Positions 59,721 to 64,000 of a stretch of DNA of 64,000 bases are shown here, one piece after another (positions within the stretch are counted from its first letter, which is position 1; each line of letters starts with the position of its first letter). The notes under the pieces were generated by a model. The model had not been told where the DNA came from and searched no databases. It saw only the letters and a program-made list of their open reading frames with translations. The position numbers were made by a program, and so were the translations under genes. The DNA is from Ptiloglossa arizonensis (Eukaryota; Arthropoda; Insecta; Hymenoptera; Colletidae), in NCBI RefSeq assembly GCF_051014685.1, contig NC_135055.1, forward strand, positions 8,544,001 to 8,608,000. Reading direction: 5' to 3'.

Positions 59721-62700
59721 ATTGATGGAATGCGAATATTGAGAAGTATAAATCAAAATGGCACCAGCTTACGAATATGATGAAAAAATGGTAGACAAAG
59801 TGGAGAAACTGGACCATTGATTAGTAATTATATTACTAATTATTGTTTATTTATAGCAATCTGTCTCTTTTTAAGTGTTAGAAATGGAAATATCAAGTTT
59901 TGGGTTTTACTGACAGTTCTTTTATGATGTTTCTTCTATACTTTAAAATTAAAGTGTAGAATATAAATAGCCTCATAATTACATCCATTAATATAGCTTA
60001 TGCTTTGGATACAACAATTTATTTTCTGCTTTATCTCTTTTACAACAGTTTACACGGAATTAGTTAAAACATGGCCAGCTTCAACGAATCAAACAAAGTT
60101 TTATTCCACCTCGATGATGGTACTGCACGAGCAATACTTCCAAGAATTGAACAATATGAGTAAAAAAATATGGCTTATTATTTTTACTTTTTTACTCCTT
60201 AAATGTTGTCCAAAGTGATTTCCACTTGTTGCGCTTCTTACACACTTATTTAAGGAAGATCTGATTTTTAAATAAAAATGAAGTCAAGGATGCATCGATT
60301 GAATATTTTGCAGTCAAAATCAGAGTCTTACTTTTATGATCATATTTAAAACGTACAAGGGAGTGTACTCTTGCAAATATCGAAAGAAAATATATCATTG
60401 ACTGGTGACAAATAAATTATTTTTCATTGAATAAAAATATGACAAAATATACGCATAAATTTATGAAATGACCTATATGGCCAATTACAGAGCCAGTGCA
60501 ATATTATCTCTTTCACGAAACTTTAAATAGAAATCAAAGCACAAATTACACGATACTCTGTGGGTGTATATATACGCGCGTGTATACAGAAGTACCAGTA
60601 GACAATTAGATTCTGTGGTAACAGGAGTCAAACTGTGCTGATCCCTTCACGTTACTTTAGGCTGTCACTTGTCTCGATGTGAGCCTAGTTTGAGAGCAAC
60701 CAGTGAGTTTCAATAACTTAGTTTGTAGCCACATCCTCGAATGTATCCTAGCAAATGGTGTTCTGTACTTTGTCTTTTCTATGCCATTTTCCTTGTGGTT
60801 TCTATAGGGTACAGTTTGATCGTTTGATTTTTTACTCTATTTTTATCCGTTTATCATCTTTTTGAGCCAAATATACTCATAACGAAGAACAAGTTTTCAT
60901 TACTTTAAACTAGCGATTTCTAAAGTTTTTGGAAAGTGTCGTCTAAAAAAGAGAAGAATTTATAGATAAAAAGTTTTAGCAGTGTTTATTGTAATTGATT
61001 CTGAATGAAGTTGCTTTATATAATTGAATACAATAAATTATTTAAAGAAAATCTTAAATTTTATTAAGATTAAATTAAATGCTCGTAAAATTCTCTCATT
61101 AATAAAAAGTTGTATTTAATACACTCTATACTGTAAATATGATGTACAAGAAAAAATTACAAAAAATCAAGTAATGTATTTATAATAGTAACATTGCTTA
61201 TAGATTTATATTATAATATATATCTTGTATGTTTTATATATTTATCTATATATTTTATTTGTTTTAATTTACATATTTTATTTTATATATTTTATTTTAT
61301 ATATTATTTTTTAATATTTTATTTTAGATATTTTATTTTAGATATTTCATTTATTATTAAATTGCGTTCCTACATTATTCTTGGTTGTTATTTAAATTAT
61401 ATTCCTCGTTTGTATGTAGGTATAGTACAATTATTCAGTATATTTGATTTTTCCGTATTGTCCTAGTTTCGAGTGTGCCACATAATTGGATGTCTAGTGT
61501 ATATATCTTTTCGAAATCAGGTTTTATCTAGTACCTGTCGGTGTTACTTTCAGTATCAGGTTTAAGTGTTAAGATTCCATAAACATGATAAGCATGTTAC
61601 AATGCGGTAGAACGTGAAACGGAGAGAGCTCCTTGATCGATTTGATAATGTACTAAAACACTGTGTTCCACAGTGAAAGATACACATACCGAAAGATTAG
61701 GGCAGTATTTAGCGTCGAATAACCAGAAGTTCGTAGAGTCGAATTTCTTTGTATCCGTCGGGAATTAATTGAAATAGGATGAATACATATGTACTTTGGA
61801 ATTGTCATGAATGGGTACCTGACGCGAACAAAGCTGAACAAACAAAGTAACGTTACTCTTTAGGGCGAGGTGTTCACTGTGATTCCAATTTCTACACTTG
61901 ATTGCAAATATTGGCGTTAACACAAAGTCCTACACAGCGTTTTGGGGTATAGTACGTCTGCCTCCTTTTGTTCCATTTCAATTAAAACAGATCTAGACTC
62001 GCGATGTGTGCGCGCGCTCATGCTCGTGTTTTGCTTTTAGTTTCCAAACGACAGGTTTCGTGCAAACATTTAGGTATATCGCGCGCTTTCTCTGCAACTG
62101 AAAGCCGTCCATGCTCGGGACGCCTGTAGTCGTTTTAATTCATGAACGATAAAGTCGATTTCAATTATTCCTCGTAACGTTCTTGTAATTATATTCCTGA
62201 AATTCGTTGGGTTCTATTTCTCCCTGTGATTATGAAAATATGATTTTACTGGCAGTTCGTATGAATGATGATTGTTTATGATGAAATTATATATACCTCA
62301 GGACGAAATCAAATTGAGAGAATAATCAGGGTGCATTATGCAATGTAAAAAGTACAGAATTAAAAATATAAGATATTTCATGGAATATTGATTTTTCAAA
62401 GATTGCATCCTGATACTTTTTTTATGTTGAATGTTTCAAGGAATTGATAAGAGAAAAAATAAATATTGACATTTATGAAAAAAGTGAAGTCGTAAAGAAA
62501 AATAGATATTATCGTACCGTTTCCTTTACAGGCTTTTCCTATCTCTTATCAAAGTTGAGATATAACCTGTCCTGACATTGTGGCGCACCCTGTATATAAA
62601 AATATTTCTATACAAAAGTTTAATTTAGACCATTGGGAAGTCACGTCTTGTGATACTTGAAATATAAACGCCGCTACACTTTCGAAGTGATTCTTAAATG

Positions 62701-64000
62701 GATTTGTCTTTTCTTCTTTCACTTTCCCTTCAAAACTATTTGCGTCATATTTCATGTCTTACTATATTCACATTTTTTTAAATGACAAGAACATCTTTTC
62801 TTTACCTCGTAACAGTTTCTGAAACTACTAAAATGACCACGAAAAAAGAAATGTTTTATAGTATACAATATCAAATATACCAAATAGAAGTGCAATCAAA
62901 TAATTATAAAGTTTAAAAATTAATAAAAAATATTTTACATACTCATTTCAACAGATCTTACAACTAGGCAAAAGCGCCATGCATTTGATATTTTTATATT
63001 TTTGTTTTCAATAACCTTTCCTGCATTCACCCGGATCGATTCAATCTCATTGCCCATACTAGATTGTAAATATTGAAATTGGCGCAGAGACATGTGCCAT
63101 TTTATAGATTTCGCGTGTACTGTATATTCTTTCAATTAAATTGAACGCATGCTGGGCATTGGTCACGTTGAGAAGTGTTTCCTCTTTCTTTGTCTCTGGA
63201 ACCATTCTATTTGCTTTATATTTATCCAATCGTGTGTCTCTGAATCCTCACTTTTTTATTCGGCATATTTATACTGTCTTGTTTAAAATATTAAAAATTC
63301 AAAATATACGTTGTACGAAATAAATGGACGTAATACTACCTACACTTTGAAGTTCTAGCACTTGATATTTAATCAAGACCGACATAATATTCAATTATCT
63401 TAAGAATTTATACCTACAATTTAAGAAATCTAATGTTAATTGTCTAAGCTTTCAAATTCCTCAAATATTCATCAACTCCAGTTTAAGTTTAACAGTAATC
63501 AAATAACTATAAAGAGATAAAAAATATTTATAGAAATGTTCACGCTAAAAATGTTAATATATTTGTAAACGAAGTTGGTAAAAACGATTTTTAAATTTGT
63601 ATTTTACACGTGTAGGCCATATTTCTTATCGATAACCCTTCAAAAGAAGATGCATCTCTGCAAAGTGCTTTCTATTCTTAATATTATCATGGTTGATCAA
63701 CTCCAGTTAGCATTGTACAAGATCGTCCAAACAACGTTTGTTTCATGTTCAGTTTATATCCAAATGTCCTACGTCCATTTTGAATATACCTAGGATATTT
63801 ACAGGACTTAAATTTCGAGTGTTCTAGAAGCGTTTGTTTCAACAGTCGTACGAATGTTTCCAAGATTTGTATTTCAATACACAAGTCTATATATTTTTTA
63901 TCGCATCTGCGACAACAACGGTTGTATGCGTTCTTGTATGCGTTATTTCAACGGAGAAACCTTTTTTTAACGGAATCCATTATACAGATGTACACAATTA
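59721..64000. other. intron-like non-coding DNA
   Basis: AT-rich. Low-complexity TATTTTATTTTA tract at 61240-61350. A string GGCGCACCCTGTATATAAA at about 62581 resembles termini of arthropod DNA transposons. No exon recognised; the 60-90-codon frames here are hydrophobic or low-complexity chance frames. Confidence 0.5.
61240..61350 (+). repeat. T-rich minisatellite-like tract
   Basis: Irregular repeats of TATTTTATTTTA and TTTTAGATAT, producing the 90-codon hydrophobic frame that spans it. Confidence 0.8.

Noticed and set aside
61194..61466. 90-codon hydrophobic frame as a membrane protein
   Set aside because: It is a translation of TATTTTATTTTA-type low-complexity DNA.

Overview
This 64-kb window is AT-rich eukaryotic DNA, almost certainly from an insect and most likely a hymenopteran. 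Four things point there: a spliced, minus-strand immunoglobulin-domain exon of the insect-specific dpr (defective proboscis extension response) cell-surface family; an R1-clade non-LTR retrotransposon family; abundant mariner, Tc1 and piggyBac relics; and isolated TTAGG-type (insect telomere) motifs. There is no operon-like gene packing, no rRNA, no convincing tRNA and no CRISPR. Nearly all short open frames are chance frames or TE fragments.

Only one host coding exon is convincing: the 220-bp exon at 11608-11827 (-), with a good acceptor and donor. It encodes the first half of a second Ig domain. I found no other dpr exon, so much or all of the window is probably intron, or intron plus flank, of a large neuronal gene.

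Layout. 0.4-8.6 kb is a repeat-dense block. It holds an inverted repeat pair (410-660 and 7443-7900), two LTR-like direct repeats (1380-1835, 7120-7442), a ~540-bp satellite-like tandem array (3300-4545), and a GC-rich, hairpin-rich tandem array (4560-6420). A mariner MITE sits in the right repeat arm. 8.6-16.5 kb is intron-like around the dpr exon, with a second, nearly identical MITE. 16.5-19.3 kb has Ty1/copia LTR copies (one carrying a 240-bp piggyBac-type MITE with TTAA duplications), copia RNase H, and an R1 reverse-transcriptase piece. 19.3-38 kb is mostly featureless, apart from an A-rich strand-biased segment, a 52-bp palindromic mariner-end array (25.7 kb), an R1 endonuclease piece (29.3 kb) and a Tc1 transposase relic (34.6 kb). 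38.2-41.4 kb is a nested TE: copia-type LTR fragment, then Ty3/gypsy RT and RNase H, interrupted by an R1 fragment, then gypsy integrase. 45.4-48.4 kb has relics of piggyBac, a possible Penelope-like element and Tc1. 49.2-51.4 kb is a GC-rich unidentified block. 58.8-59.8 kb has two more mariner/Tc1-superfamily pieces.

All TE proteins seen are broken, and several catalytic residues are visibly changed. The TEs are therefore fossils, except that the mariner MITE pair looks young (about one mismatch in 69 bp). I did not find a clear undescribed molecular system. The best leads are the covarying hairpins at 5.5-6.1 kb, the two filled/empty-site comparisons, and the unidentified GC-rich block at 49-50 kb.
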